Notes: generated by a model not told the origin, from the sequence alone. Shown: positions 14,955 to 24,007, counted from the stretch's first letter. The stretch is DNA of 64,000 nucleotides from Klenkia taihuensis (GCF_900112525.1 NZ_FOMD01000003.1:620001-684000); one strand, 5' to 3'. A program made the numbers and translations.

Positions 14955-17798
14955 ATGTCCGCCGACCTGAGCCCGTCCGAGCGGTACGCGGCCTCCCGGC
15001 GCCGGGGGCGCTTCCCCCTGCTGTCGGACTTCGTGCTCGACCTCGGGTTCACCCTCGACCCCTTCCAGCAGGAGGCCTGCGAGGCCCTCGAGGAGGGCTC
15101 GGGCGTGCTGGTCTGCGCGCCCACCGGCGCCGGCAAGACCGTGGTCGGGGAGTTCGCGGTGCACAAGGCACTGGCCGAGGGGCGCAAGGCGTTCTACACG
15201 ACGCCGATCAAGGCCCTGTCGAACCAGAAGTTCGCCGACCTGGTCGACCGGTACGGCCCCGACCGGGTCGGCCTGCTCACCGGCGACAACGCGGTCAACG
15301 GCGACGCACCCGTGGTGGTGATGACCACCGAGGTGCTGCGCAACATGCTCTATGCCGACTCCCCGGCGCTGCGCGGCCTGGGCTACGTGGTCATGGACGA
15401 GGTGCACTACCTCGCCGACCGGTTCCGCGGCGCGGTGTGGGAGGAGGTGATCATCCACCTGCCCGACGACGTCGCCCTGGTGTCCCTGTCGGCCACCGTC
15501 AGCAACGCCGAGGAGTTCGCCGACTGGCTGGTCACCGTGCGCGGCGACACCCGCGTGGTGGTCAGCGAGATCCGGCCCATCCCGCTGTGGCAGCACATGC
15601 TCGTCGGCGGACGGGTCTTCGACCTGTTCGCCCTGCGGCCCAGCGCGCACCTGGCCGGCGTCGCCCAGCTGTCCACCCGCGAGCGCGGCGCCGCCGTCGT
15701 CGACCCGGAGCTGGTGCGCTACGTCAAGGAGCAGGAGCGCCGGCTGGATTCCTGGCACGGCGGGGCGAGCCGGCGCAGCAAGGACCGCTACGAGCACCGC
15801 CCCCGGTACACCCCGCCCGGGCGCGCCGAGGTGCTCACCCGGCTCGACGCGGCCGGGCTGCTGCCGGCCATCACCTTCGTGTTCAGCCGCAAGGGCTGCG
15901 ACGCCGCCGTCGAGCAGTGCCTGCGGTCGGGCCTGCGGCTGACCGACGAGGCCGAGCGGGCCGCGATCGCCGAGGTGGTCGACCGGCACACCGGCTCGCT
16001 GCACGAGGCCGACCTGCAGGTGCTGGGCTTCTGGGAGTGGCGGGAGGGCCTGCTGGCCGGGCTGGCCGCGCACCACGCCGGGCTGGTTCCGGCGTTCAAG
16101 GAGACCGTCGAGGAGTGCTTCGTCCGCGGCCTCGTGAAGGCCGTCTTCGCCACCGAGACCCTGGCGCTGGGCATCAACATGCCTGCCCGCACGGTGGTGC
16201 TGGAGAAGCTGACCAAGTGGAACGGCGAGGCCCACGTCGACGTCACGCCGGGGGAGTACACCCAGCTCACCGGCCGGGCCGGGCGCCGCGGCATCGACGT
16301 CGAGGGCCACGCCGCGGTGGTGTGGAGCCCCGGTGTCGACCCGGTGTCCGTTGCCGGGCTGGCCAGCACGCGCACCTACCCGCTGCGCTCGTCGTTCCGG
16401 CCGAGCTACAACATGGCCGTCAACCTGGTCGGCTCCTACGGCCGGGAACGCGCCCGGGAGCTGCTGGCGTCCTCGTTCGCCCAGTTCCAGGCCGACCGGT
16501 CGGTCGTGGGGCTGGCCCGGCAGGCCGCCCGCAACGAGGAGGACGCCCTCCGGCTGGAGGCCGCCGTCCCGGCGGGCAAGGGGGACGTCGCCGGCTACGC
16601 GCTGCTGCGGCAGGAGATCTCCGAGCGGGAGAAGGAGCTGTCCCGCGACACCGCCGCGCGCCGGCGGCAGGAGGCCGCCGAGACGCTGCTGGCGCTGCGG
16701 CCCGGCGACGTCATCCGGGTCCCCTCGGGACGGCGCCAGGGCCTGGCCGTCGTCCTGGACCCCGGCATCACCGAGCTCGCCGACCCGCGGCCGCTGGTGC
16801 TCACCGAGGACCGGTGGGCCGGCCGGCTGGGCCCGCTGGACTTCCCGACCCCGGTGCAGTCGCTGGCCCGGGTGCGGGTGCCCAAGCACTTCAACCACCG
16901 CAGCCCGCACGCCCGCCGCGACCTGGCCTCCACCCTGCGCAACGCCCGGCTGGAGAACGACCTGGGCGCCCGCAGGACCCGCCGCGGCGCCCCGGTGGAC
17001 GACGACCCGGTGCTCGTCGACCTCCGGCACGCCCTGCGCCGGCACCCGGTGCACACGCTGCCCGACCGGGAGGAGCTGGTCCGCAGCGCCTACAGCTGGC
17101 TGCGCGCCCGCCGGGACGCCGACCGGGTGCGCCGCCAGATGGAGGAGCGCACCGGGTCGCTGACCCGCCAGTTCGACCGCACCTGCGACGTCCTGGAGGA
17201 GCTGGGCTACCTGGTGCCCGACGCGCCCTCGGCCGCCGAGGAGCACAGCCCCGGCCCGCACCCGGCCGCCGAGGCGCCGGTGGTGACCCCGGCCGGCCGG
17301 CAGCTGTCGCGCATCTGGTCCGAGGCCGACCTGCTGACCACCGAGTGCCTGCGCGCCGGGGTGTTCGACGGGCTGGACGCCCCGGGCCTGGCCGCGTGCG
17401 CCTCCGCGCTGGTCTTCGAGGCCCGCCGCGACGGGCCGGGCCAGCCGCCGGTGCCCTCGGGGCCGGTGTCCGCGGCGTTGGTGCGGATGCGGCAGGTGCA
17501 CGCCGAGCTGCACGCGGTGGAGACCGAGCACGGGGTGCGGCCCAGCCGCGACCTCGACCTCGGCTTCGCCTGGGCAGCCCACCGCTGGGCCGACGGCCAG
17601 TCGCTGGACCGGGTGCTGGCCGGGGCCGAGCAGGCCGGCACCGAGCTCTCCGGCGGTGACTTCGTGCGGTGGGCCCGGCAGCTGGTCGACCTGCTCGACC
17701 AGATCGCCAAGGTCAGCGAGGGCGCGCTGGCCCGCACCGCCCGGCAGGCCGTCGAGCGGACCCGCCGGGGCGTCGTGGCGGTCGCGGTGAGCGGCTGA
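14955..17798 (+). CDS. helY: Ski2/Mtr4-type DEAD/DEAH-box RNA helicase HelY
   Basis: A 947-residue superfamily 2 helicase. The N-terminal half carries FTLDPFQQEACEALE (Q-like region), Walker A APTGAGKT at residues 55-62, TTPIKALSNQK, the DEVH box in VMDEVHYLAD and motif III SLSATVSN. The second RecA domain holds HHAGLVPAFKETVEECFVRG, FATETLALGINMPARTVV and QLTGRAGRRGID. The C-terminal third has a winged-helix and helical region like that of Mtr4. M. tuberculosis helY has the same place after tatC. RNA processing or turnover is the likely role. Confidence 0.92.
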   Translation: MSADLSPSERYAASRRRGRFPLLSDFVLDLGFTLDPFQQEACEALEEGSGVLVCAPTGAGKTVVGEFAVHKALAEGRKAFYTTPIKALSNQKFADLVDRYGPDRVGLLTGDNAVNGDAPVVVMTTEVLRNMLYADSPALRGLGYVVMDEVHYLADRFRGAVWEEVIIHLPDDVALVSLSATVSNAEEFADWLVTVRGDTRVVVSEIRPIPLWQHMLVGGRVFDLFALRPSAHLAGVAQLSTRERGAAVVDPELVRYVKEQERRLDSWHGGASRRSKDRYEHRPRYTPPGRAEVLTRLDAAGLLPAITFVFSRKGCDAAVEQCLRSGLRLTDEAERAAIAEVVDRHTGSLHEADLQVLGFWEWREGLLAGLAAHHAGLVPAFKETVEECFVRGLVKAVFATETLALGINMPARTVVLEKLTKWNGEAHVDVTPGEYTQLTGRAGRRGIDVEGHAAVVWSPGVDPVSVAGLASTRTYPLRSSFRPSYNMAVNLVGSYGRERARELLASSFAQFQADRSVVGLARQAARNEEDALRLEAAVPAGKGDVAGYALLRQEISEREKELSRDTAARRRQEAAETLLALRPGDVIRVPSGRRQGLAVVLDPGITELADPRPLVLTEDRWAGRLGPLDFPTPVQSLARVRVPKHFNHRSPHARRDLASTLRNARLENDLGARRTRRGAPVDDDPVLVDLRHALRRHPVHTLPDREELVRSAYSWLRARRDADRVRRQMEERTGSLTRQFDRTCDVLEELGYLVPDAPSAAEEHSPGPHPAAEAPVVTPAGRQLSRIWSEADLLTTECLRAGVFDGLDAPGLAACASALVFEARRDGPGQPPVPSGPVSAALVRMRQVHAELHAVETEHGVRPSRDLDLGFAWAAHRWADGQSLDRVLAGAEQAGTELSGGDFVRWARQLVDLLDQIAKVSEGALARTARQAVERTRRGVVAVAVSG

Positions 17799-17901
17799 CC
17801 CGTCGCGTCGAGTGGGGCGGTGACCCGGCGTGGTGGAGAATCGGCCCGGCCCGTGGCCGGTGACCTGCGAGGGCCCGGCCCGCGACGACGAGGGAGCGAC
17901 G

Positions 17902-19002
17902 ATGACCAACCCGCCGCAGGGTGGCGACCAGCACGACGACGACCGGCCGGCCGACCGGACCCCGGACGCCGGCGAGGGCGCCCGCGGGACCGGCGACGAG
18001 ACCCGCCCCGGTGACGGCGGCACCCGGATGATCCCGCTGCGCGGTGACGGCCCGGCCGCGCCGGGCGCGCCGTCCGGTGGCTCCGGGTGGGGCGAGCAGG
18101 GTGGGTCGTGGGGTTCGTCGGCGTCCGGCGGGTCGTCCTCGACGCCGGAGTCCTCCTCGGGCCAGCAGGGCCAGCCGGGCCAGGGCCAGCCCGCGTGGGG
18201 CCAGGGTGGGTCGGGGTACGGGCAGCAGCAGACCCCGTCGTCGTCGGGCTGGGGCCAGGGCGGGCAGGACCAGCCCGGGTACGGCCAGCAGGGGCAGTCC
18301 GGCTACGGCCAGCCCGGCTACGGCCAGTCCGGGCAGCAGGGCCCGGGCGGGTTCGGTCCGGCCGGTCAGCAGGGCCAGGGCGGCTACGGGCAGCAGGCGC
18401 AGTCCGGCTACGGCCAGCCCGGCTACGGCCAGCAGGAGCAGCCCGGCTACGGCCAGTCCGGGTACGGCCAGCAGGGGCAGTCCGGCTACGGCCAGGGCGC
18501 CGGCGGCTACGGGCAGGGCAGCTCGGGGCAGGGTCAGTACGGCCAGTCGGGCTACGGCCAGCAGGGCCAGCCCGGGTACGGCCAGCAGGGCCAGTCCGGC
18601 TACGGCCCGGGCCCCAGCGGGTACGGCCAGCAGGGGCAGCAGTACGGCCAGCAGAACCAGTACGGCCAGCAGGCCGGCTTCGGCCAGCAGCAGCCGGCCA
18701 AGCGCAAGCGCACCGGGTTGATCATCGGCCTGGTCGTCCTCGGCCTGGTGGTCATCGCCGCGGCGATCGTGCTGCCGCTGGTGCTGGGCTCCAAGACCCT
18801 GGACCCGCAGGCCGTGCAGCGCGACGTCGCCGCGCAGTTCGAGGAGCGCGAGAACGTCGCGGTCGACCTCAGCTGCGACGAGGACATGGAGGTCGACGTC
18901 GACGCGACCTACACGTGCTCGGGCACCACCGCCGACGACGAGGACGTCACCATCACCATCCGCATCACCGGCGACGACGGCGCCTACGAGTGGTCGGAGT
19001 AG
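17902..19002 (+). CDS. DUF4333 membrane protein with a long YGQ-repeat low-complexity domain
   Basis: A 366-residue protein; the ATG at 17902 is chosen for the GAGGGA ribosome-binding site six bases before it. Residues 1-70 are acidic and disordered. About residues 100-265 are almost only Gly, Tyr, Gln, Ser and Pro, with 17 YGQ units in patterns such as [11 protein letters not shown] single membrane helix follows ([20 protein letters not shown]) after a KRKR stretch, which puts the repeats in the cytoplasm. The C-terminal 65 residues, outside, are DUF4333 with two Cys. Rv2091c holds the same place in M. tuberculosis. Function is unknown. Confidence 0.88.
   Translation: MTNPPQGGDQHDDDRPADRTPDAGEGARGTGDETRPGDGGTRMIPLRGDGPAAPGAPSGGSGWGEQGGSWGSSASGGSSSTPESSSGQQGQPGQGQPAWGQGGSGYGQQQTPSSSGWGQGGQDQPGYGQQGQSGYGQPGYGQSGQQGPGGFGPAGQQGQGGYGQQAQSGYGQPGYGQQEQPGYGQSGYGQQGQSGYGQGAGGYGQGSSGQGQYGQSGYGQQGQPGYGQQGQSGYGPGPSGYGQQGQQYGQQNQYGQQAGFGQQQPAKRKRTGLIIGLVVLGLVVIAAAIVLPLVLGSKTLDPQAVQRDVAAQFEERENVAVDLSCDEDMEVDVDATYTCSGTTADDEDVTITIRITGDDGAYEWSE
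18208..18690 (+). repeat. Degenerate tandem repeat coding for YGQ units
   Basis: Short units built around ggctacggccagc recur about every 12 to 36 bases and code for G-Y-G-Q. Variation is mostly in the unit between YGQ triplets (QQGQS, QP, QS, QQEQP), so it behaves as an expandable coding minisatellite. Confidence 0.8.
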
Positions 19003-19003
19003 G

Positions 19004-19915
19004 TCACCAGCCCAGCACCGACGCCAGGCGGGCCACCGAGGTCTGCAGGCCGTAGCGCTCGGCCAGCGCGTCGAGGGCCGCCGGGTCCGCGGGGGACCGC
19101 GGCAGGTGGCCCTCGACGGCGGGCATCTCGATGTCGGTGACCACCTGGACGACGGCGGGCGCCACGTCCAGGTAGGCCGAGGCCTCGTGCAGCTTCTTGA
19201 GCACCGACGCGGTCAACGGTGCCTTCGGGACGGCGGTGCGCGCGGCCGCCTCCCGGATGCCCTGCAGGGTGCCGAAGGCGGTGACCAGGGCGGCCGCCGT
19301 CTTCTCCCCGACGCCCTTCACCCCGGGCAGCCCGTCGCTGGGGTCGCCGCGGAGCACCGCGAAGTCCGCGTAGGACCTCCCGGGCACGCCGTACCTGGCC
19401 GCGACCGCGCCCTCGTCGACGACGTCCAGGTCGCCGATGCCGCCGCGGGCGGTGTAGAGCACCCGCACCCCGCGGGCGTCGTCCACCAGCTGGAACAGGT
19501 CCCGGTCACCGGTGACCACGTCGACCGGCCCGGCGGCACGGGTGGCCAGGGTCCCGATGACGTCGTCGGCCTCGTAGCCCGGTGCGCCGACCCGGGCGAT
19601 GCCGGCCGCGGCCAGCACCTCCACCAGCACGGGCACCTGCGGACCGAGCTCGTCGGGCACCTCCTCGCCGCCCTCGGGCGACTGCCGGTGCGCCTTGTAG
19701 GAGGGCACCGCGTCGGTGCGGAAGGCCGGGCGCCAGTCGTCGTCCCAGCAGGCGACGAAGCGCTCGGGCCGGTGCGCGGCGATCAGCCGCGCCGACATGT
19801 CCAGGAACCCGCGGACGGCGTTGACCGGCATCCCGTCGGGCGCGGTGACGCTGGTGGGCACCCCGTAGAAGGCCCGGAAGTAGAGACTGGCCGCATCCAG
19901 GAGCATCGTCGTCAC
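19004..19915 (-). CDS. 5'-3' exonuclease (FEN/PolA N-terminal type)
   Basis: A stand-alone flap-type nuclease of 303 residues starting at GTG (VTTMLLDAASLYFRAFYG); an internal ATG three codons later is the alternative. Metal-binding acidic motifs are seen in LLDAASLYFRAFYG, WDDDWRPAFRTD, GYEADDVIGTLA, VVTGDRDLFQLVDD, and the helix-hairpin-helix LRGDPSDGLPGVKGVGEKTA. It would remove RNA primers or flaps. Rv2090 occupies the same place in M. tuberculosis. It ends one base from the convergent DUF4333 gene. Confidence 0.9.
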   Translation of the reverse strand: MTTMLLDAASLYFRAFYGVPTSVTAPDGMPVNAVRGFLDMSARLIAAHRPERFVACWDDDWRPAFRTDAVPSYKAHRQSPEGGEEVPDELGPQVPVLVEVLAAAGIARVGAPGYEADDVIGTLATRAAGPVDVVTGDRDLFQLVDDARGVRVLYTARGGIGDLDVVDEGAVAARYGVPGRSYADFAVLRGDPSDGLPGVKGVGEKTAAALVTAFGTLQGIREAAARTAVPKAPLTASVLKKLHEASAYLDVAPAVVQVVTDIEMPAVEGHLPRSPADPAALDALAERYGLQTSVARLASVLGW

Positions 19916-19985
19916 ACCGCGGGACGGTAACGGCTCGGCAACAACTCGTCCGGAACCGTCCGACGGTCTGGTTACTGTGCCGGGC

Positions 19986-21143
19986 GTGCCGTCCGACTCC
20001 ACCCAGCCGACGCCCAGCGACGGCCTGGTGACCACCCAGCGGCTCGACCGCGCCCGCGAGGTCACCGCCGAGCTGGGCCTGGACACCGTCGTCGTCACCC
20101 CAGGGGCCGACCTGCGGTACCTGTGCGGGTACGCCGCGCACGCCCTGGAGCGGCTCACCGCGCTGGTGGTGCCCGCCACCGGCGCGCCGCTGCTGGTGGT
20201 GCCCCGGCTGGAGGCGCCGATGGTCGCGGCGTCGCCCGCCGGCGCGCTGGGGCTGGAGCTGGTCGCGTGGGACGAGACCGACGACCCGTTCGCGCTGGTC
20301 GCGAGCGAGCTCCGGGCCCGCCTCGGCCGCGACCCGCAGGCCTTGGCCGTGGGCGCCCGCACGTGGGCCGAGCACGCCCTCGGGCTGCAGCGCGCGGCGT
20401 CCGGGGCACGCCTCGAGCTGGCGACCCCGGTGCTCGACCGGCTGCGGGTGGTCAAGTCCGACGCCGAGGTCGCCGAGCTGGCCACCGCGGCCGCGGCCAT
20501 CGACCGGGTGCACGCCCGGATGGGGGAGTGGCTGCGGGTCGGCCGCACCGAGGCCGAGGTGGGCGCCGACGTCGCCGCGGCGATCCTGGCCGAGGGCCAC
20601 GTCGCCGTCGACTTCGTCATCGTGGGCTCGGGCCCGAACGGTGCGAGCCCGCACCACGAGCTGTCCGACCGCGTCGTGCAGGCCGGCGACCTGGTGGTCG
20701 TCGACATCGGCGGGGAGCTGGCCAGCGGCTACCGCTCCGACTGCACCCGCACCTACGCCGTCGGCGGGGCACCCGACGCCGCGACCGCCGAGTGGTACGG
20801 CGTGCTGCAGGCCGCGCAGGACGCCGCCCGGGCCGCCGTCGCGCCCGGGGTGACCGCCGAGCAGGTCGACGCCTTCGCCCGCGACGCGATCACGGCGGCC
20901 GGCTGGGGCGAGCAGTTCCTGCACCGCACCGGGCACGGCATCGGCCTGGACACCCACGAGGCGCCCTACGTCGTCGCCGGCAACACCACGCCGCTGGAGC
21001 CGGGCATGGCGTTCTCCGTCGAGCCGGGCATCTACCTGGCCGGCCGGCACGGCGCCCGCATCGAGGACATCGTCGTCTGCACCCCCGACGGCGCCCGCAC
21101 GCTGAACGAAGGACCCCGTGACCTCGTCGAACTCCCCGGGTGA
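19986..21143 (+). CDS. M24 family Xaa-Pro peptidase
   Basis: A 385-residue cytosolic metallopeptidase. The GTG at 19986 is preferred over the one at 19977 because TACTGT (19973-19978) lies seven bases before it, the leaderless layout. A creatinase-like N-terminal domain is followed by the pita-bread fold with metal ligands in VVDIGGELASGYRSDCTRTY, GHGIGLDTHEAPYV and FSVEPGIYLAGRHGARIEDI. It likely cleaves after the residue preceding proline. It corresponds in position to pepE (Rv2089c). It overlaps the next gene by 26 bases. Confidence 0.88.
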   Translation: MPSDSTQPTPSDGLVTTQRLDRAREVTAELGLDTVVVTPGADLRYLCGYAAHALERLTALVVPATGAPLLVVPRLEAPMVAASPAGALGLELVAWDETDDPFALVASELRARLGRDPQALAVGARTWAEHALGLQRAASGARLELATPVLDRLRVVKSDAEVAELATAAAAIDRVHARMGEWLRVGRTEAEVGADVAAAILAEGHVAVDFVIVGSGPNGASPHHELSDRVVQAGDLVVVDIGGELASGYRSDCTRTYAVGGAPDAATAEWYGVLQAAQDAARAAVAPGVTAEQVDAFARDAITAAGWGEQFLHRTGHGIGLDTHEAPYVVAGNTTPLEPGMAFSVEPGIYLAGRHGARIEDIVVCTPDGARTLNEGPRDLVELPG

Positions 21144-21618
21144 CCCGATGGCCGCCGAACCGCTGGACAAGCTCGAGCCCCGCGCCGACGTCGACCGCGC
21201 ACTGCTGGCCGCCCTCGCCCGCGACGGCCGGGCCAGCTACACCGAGCTGGCCACCCAGGTCGGGCTGTCGGTGTCCGCGGTGCACCAGCGGGTGCGGCGG
21301 CTCGAGCAGCGGGGGGTCATCACCGGCTACTCGGCGCGGGTCGACCCCAAGGCGGTCGGCCTGCCGATGGTCGCCTTCGTCTCGATCACCCCGATCGACG
21401 TCGCCCAGCCCGACGACGCCCCGGCCCGGCTGGCGCACCTCACCGCGATCGAGGCCTGCCACTCGGTCGCCGGACCCGACAGCTACATGCTCAAGGTGCG
21501 GGTGGCCTCGCCGGACGCGCTGGAGGGCCTGCTCGCCGAGATCCGCGCGGCGGCGAACGTGACCACCCGGACGACGGTCGTGCTGAGCACCTTCTACGAG
21601 GACCGCCCGCCGGTGTGA
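21118..21618 (+). CDS. Lrp/AsnC family transcription regulator
   Basis: A 166-residue DNA-binding regulator of amino-acid metabolism type. An N-terminal winged helix (DRALLAALARDGRASYTELA followed by TQVGLSVSAVHQRVRRLEQR) is followed by the RAM ligand domain (ITGYSARVDPKAVGLPMVAF, SVAGPDSYMLKVRVASPDAL). The GTG at 21118, inside the peptidase gene, has AAGGA five bases upstream; the ATG at 21148 is a possible alternative. The ligand is not known. Confidence 0.88.
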   Translation: MTSSNSPGDPMAAEPLDKLEPRADVDRALLAALARDGRASYTELATQVGLSVSAVHQRVRRLEQRGVITGYSARVDPKAVGLPMVAFVSITPIDVAQPDDAPARLAHLTAIEACHSVAGPDSYMLKVRVASPDALEGLLAEIRAAANVTTRTTVVLSTFYEDRPPV

Positions 21619-21953
21619 CCGCCTTCGACGTCGACGGCTTCTACGCCGCCTGGACCGCCGGTGACCTGCCGGCGGTGGTGGCGCAGCTGCACCCCGACGT
21701 CGACTGGCCCGAGCCCTGGTCCGGCGGGCGGGTGCTCGGCCGGTCCGCCGTCGCCGAGCACCTGGCCCGGCAGGCCCGCGACGTCCGGTTCTCGGTCGTC
21801 CCCGAGCAGGTGCACCCCGGTCCGGCCGTGACCGTGCACCAGGTGGTCCGGGACGCCGACGGCGATCTGCTGTCCGACACCCGGGTGCTGCACGGGCTGA
21901 CCGTGCAGGACGGGTTGCTCCGCCGGCTGGACGTCGGCGAGCCGCCGCCGTAG
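21615..21953 (+). CDS. SnoaL/NTF2-like small protein
   Basis: 112 residues from a GTG that overlaps the regulator's stop by four bases. The pattern FDVDGFYAAWTAGDLPAVVA, LHPDVDWPEP, GRSAVAEHLARQ, VVPEQVHPGPAVTVHQVVRD is that of SnoaL-like NTF2 folds, which bind small ligands or act as isomerases and hydratases. The reaction cannot be told from sequence. Confidence 0.8.
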   Translation: MTAFDVDGFYAAWTAGDLPAVVAQLHPDVDWPEPWSGGRVLGRSAVAEHLARQARDVRFSVVPEQVHPGPAVTVHQVVRDADGDLLSDTRVLHGLTVQDGLLRRLDVGEPPP

Positions 21954-21988
21954 TTGTCCACAGCCCGGCCCGGCGCGTCGACAACGCA

Positions 21989-22004
21989 CCGAACGTGTGT
22001 TCGA
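21989..22004. promoter_or_regulatory. LexA (SOS) box in front of the radical SAM gene
   Basis: CCGAACGTGTGTTCGA matches the actinobacterial SOS box TCGAAC-N4-GTTCGA in 11 of 12 defined positions. It ends eight bases before the ATG at 22013, so LexA bound here would block transcription start. Confidence 0.75.
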
Positions 22005-22012
22005 CTGGGTGC

Positions 22013-23086
22013 ATGCGATGGGACGCCCAGCGGTTGGACCTCGAGGAGCCCGGCACGCTCCCCGGGCTGCCCACCGTCGCCGGTCTGCTGCGCAGCCTGC
22101 AGGTGCCCGAGTTCCCCGGCCTGACCCTGCACGAGGTCCGCGCCAAGTCCGCGCTCAACAAAGTGCCCGACCATTCTTCGATGCCATTCGCCTACACGGT
22201 GAACACGTTCCGAGGATGCAGTCATTCTTGCGTCTACTGCTTCGCCAGGAAAACGCATGAATGGCTCGAGCTGGACACGGGGTCGGACTTCGACTCGCAG
22301 ATCGTGGTGAAGACCAACGTGGCCGAGGTGCTGCGGCGAGAGGTGTCCCGGTCGTCCTGGAAGCGCGAGCACGTGGCGCTGGGCACGAACACCGACCCCT
22401 ACCAGCGCGCCGAGGGCCGCTACCGCCTGATGCCCGGGGTCATCGACGCCCTCGCCCGGTCGGGCACCCCGTTCTCCGTCCTCACCAAGGGCACGCTGCT
22501 CACCCGCGACCTGCCGCTGCTCGCTGCTGCCTCCCGCGACGTACCGATCGGCCTGGGCGTCTCCCTGGCGATCTGGGACGACGAGCTGCACCGCAGCCTG
22601 GAGCCCGGCGTCCCCACCCCGCGGGCCCGGCTGGAGCTCGTCCGCCGCATCGCCGACGCGGGCCTGCCCTGCGGGGTCTTCCTCGCCCCGGTGCTGCCCG
22701 GCCTCACCGACCAGAAGGACCACCTGGAGCGGGCGATCGCGGCCGTGGCCGAGGCCGGCGCCACCGGGGTGACCGTGCTGCCGCTGCACCTGCGACCCGG
22801 CGCCCGCGAGTGGTTCACCGCCTGGCTCTCCCGCGAGCACCCCAAGCTGGTCGGCCGGTACCGCACGCTCTACAGCCGGGGCGCCTACGTGCCGGCGGAG
22901 TACCGCAGCTGGCTGTCGGCGCGGGTGGCACCGATCCTCGCGGCGCACGGGCTGGACCGGCACAGCGGGGGAGAGGCCCGGGGTCTGCCCGGCGACGAGT
23001 CGGCGGCCTTCCCGCACGGCTCGCTGCCCGGCCCCGCGGCGCCCGAGCCGGCCCGCGCGGAGCCCGAGCAGCTGGCGCTGTGCTGA
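22013..23086 (+). CDS. Rv2578c family radical SAM protein
   Basis: A 357-residue radical S-adenosylmethionine enzyme. The ATG at 22013 is the start that leaves the SOS box upstream. The iron-sulfur motif is C69-HS-V form CSHSCVYC (Cys69, Cys73, Cys76), followed by FARKTHEWLELDTGSDFDSQ and GTNTDPYQRAEGRYRLMPG, as in SplB-like proteins. Residues 280-357 are a helical tail and an Ala/Pro-rich end. A LexA box directly upstream points to induction by DNA damage, and M. tuberculosis Rv2578c is in the SOS lists as I recall. The base composition drops to 53% G+C over 22161-22260, exactly around the Cys motif. The substrate is unknown. Confidence 0.9.
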   Translation: MRWDAQRLDLEEPGTLPGLPTVAGLLRSLQVPEFPGLTLHEVRAKSALNKVPDHSSMPFAYTVNTFRGCSHSCVYCFARKTHEWLELDTGSDFDSQIVVKTNVAEVLRREVSRSSWKREHVALGTNTDPYQRAEGRYRLMPGVIDALARSGTPFSVLTKGTLLTRDLPLLAAASRDVPIGLGVSLAIWDDELHRSLEPGVPTPRARLELVRRIADAGLPCGVFLAPVLPGLTDQKDHLERAIAAVAEAGATGVTVLPLHLRPGAREWFTAWLSREHPKLVGRYRTLYSRGAYVPAEYRSWLSARVAPILAAHGLDRHSGGEARGLPGDESAAFPHGSLPGPAAPEPARAEPEQLALC

Positions 23087-23112
23087 GCGCGCCCGCACGC
23101 CGCACCCGCGGT

Positions 23113-23118
23113 TAGGGT
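23113..23118 (+). promoter_or_regulatory. Predicted leaderless -10 element of the 23126 acyltransferase gene
   Basis: TAGGGT, seven bases, then ATG at 23126. Confidence 0.55.
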
Positions 23119-23125
23119 CCGGCCC

Positions 23126-24007
23126 ATGCAGACCCCCCAGTGGCGCGACGTCGTCCGCCGCGACCTGTTCGGCCCCTCGCCCGACCCCCGCGACCGGCCC
23201 TACCGGCTGGTCATCCGGGTGTTCCTGGTCGTGCTGAAGGCCTTCGGGTTCCGGTTCGACGTCCGCGGGGCGGAGCACCTGCCCCGGCACGGCGGGGCGG
23301 TGATCGCCAGCAACCACGTCAGCTACTTCGACTTCACCTACCTGGAGCTGGCCGCGCTGCCGCAGCACCGGCTGGTCCGGTTCATGGCGAAGGCGTCGGT
23401 CTTCGACAACCGGTTCGCCGGTCCCGCCATGCGGGCGATGCAGCACATCCCGGTCGACCGCACCGCCGGCGTGGCCGCCTTCGACGAGGCGGTGCGGGCG
23501 CTGGCGGGCGGCCAGGTGGTCGGGGTCTTCCCCGAGGCCACGATCTCCAGCTCCTTCACCGTGCAGGACCTCAAGGCCGGCGCCGCCCGGATGGCCGTGC
23601 AGGCCGGCGTCCCGGTCGTCCCCGCCGCCCTGTGGGGCGGGCACCGCGTCGCCACCAAGAACCGGCGGGTGGTGCTGCGCCGCGGCGTCCCGGTGACCGT
23701 GCTGCTCGGCGAGCCGGTCGTGCCGGAGCCGGGGGAGAAGACCCAGTCGGTGCTCCGCCGCACCCGCGCGGCCATGGAGGCGCTGCTGGAGGAGGCCCAG
23801 CGCAGCTACCCCGACAGCCCGGCCGGCGAGGACGACCGGTGGTGGCTGCCCGCCCACCTCGGCGGCACCGCGCCGACCCCGGAGCAGGCGCGCGAGCTCG
23901 ACATCCACGACGTGCGGGGCACCGCTGCCGCGGTCCGGCGCTCACCGGTGGAGCAGGTGCGCCACGTCCTCGGGTCGCTGGTCAGTCGACGACGTCGGGG
24001 GCGATGA
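23126..24007 (+). CDS. 1-acyl-sn-glycerol-3-phosphate acyltransferase family protein
   Basis: A 293-residue PlsC-type enzyme that moves an acyl chain onto a lipid acceptor at the membrane. Seen are the catalytic NHVSYFD (NHx4D motif), VFDNRFAGPAMRAMQHIPVD, the glycerophosphate-binding FPEATISSSF, and VPVVPAALWGG. It has about 50 extra C-terminal residues (EDDRWWLPAHLGG...). It ends inside the convergent GNAT gene by 26 bases. The true acceptor may be a phosphatidylinositol mannoside or a simple lysolipid. Confidence 0.88.
   Translation: MQTPQWRDVVRRDLFGPSPDPRDRPYRLVIRVFLVVLKAFGFRFDVRGAEHLPRHGGAVIASNHVSYFDFTYLELAALPQHRLVRFMAKASVFDNRFAGPAMRAMQHIPVDRTAGVAAFDEAVRALAGGQVVGVFPEATISSSFTVQDLKAGAARMAVQAGVPVVPAALWGGHRVATKNRRVVLRRGVPVTVLLGEPVVPEPGEKTQSVLRRTRAAMEALLEEAQRSYPDSPAGEDDRWWLPAHLGGTAPTPEQARELDIHDVRGTAAAVRRSPVEQVRHVLGSLVSRRRRGR

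Noticed and set aside
14583-18023. Open frame of 1146 codons on the minus strand opposite helY
   Set aside because: It is the codon-position shadow of helY in GC-rich DNA. Its translation is Gly/Ala/His/Arg repeats with no family pattern.
18208-18690. CRISPR-like or non-coding tandem repeat
   Set aside because: The units vary in length, keep one reading frame and code for YGQ repeats within an intact gene.
22200-22212. GAACACGTTC as a second LexA box inside the radical SAM gene
   Set aside because: The half-sites have two bases between them and not four, and the site lies in conserved coding sequence.
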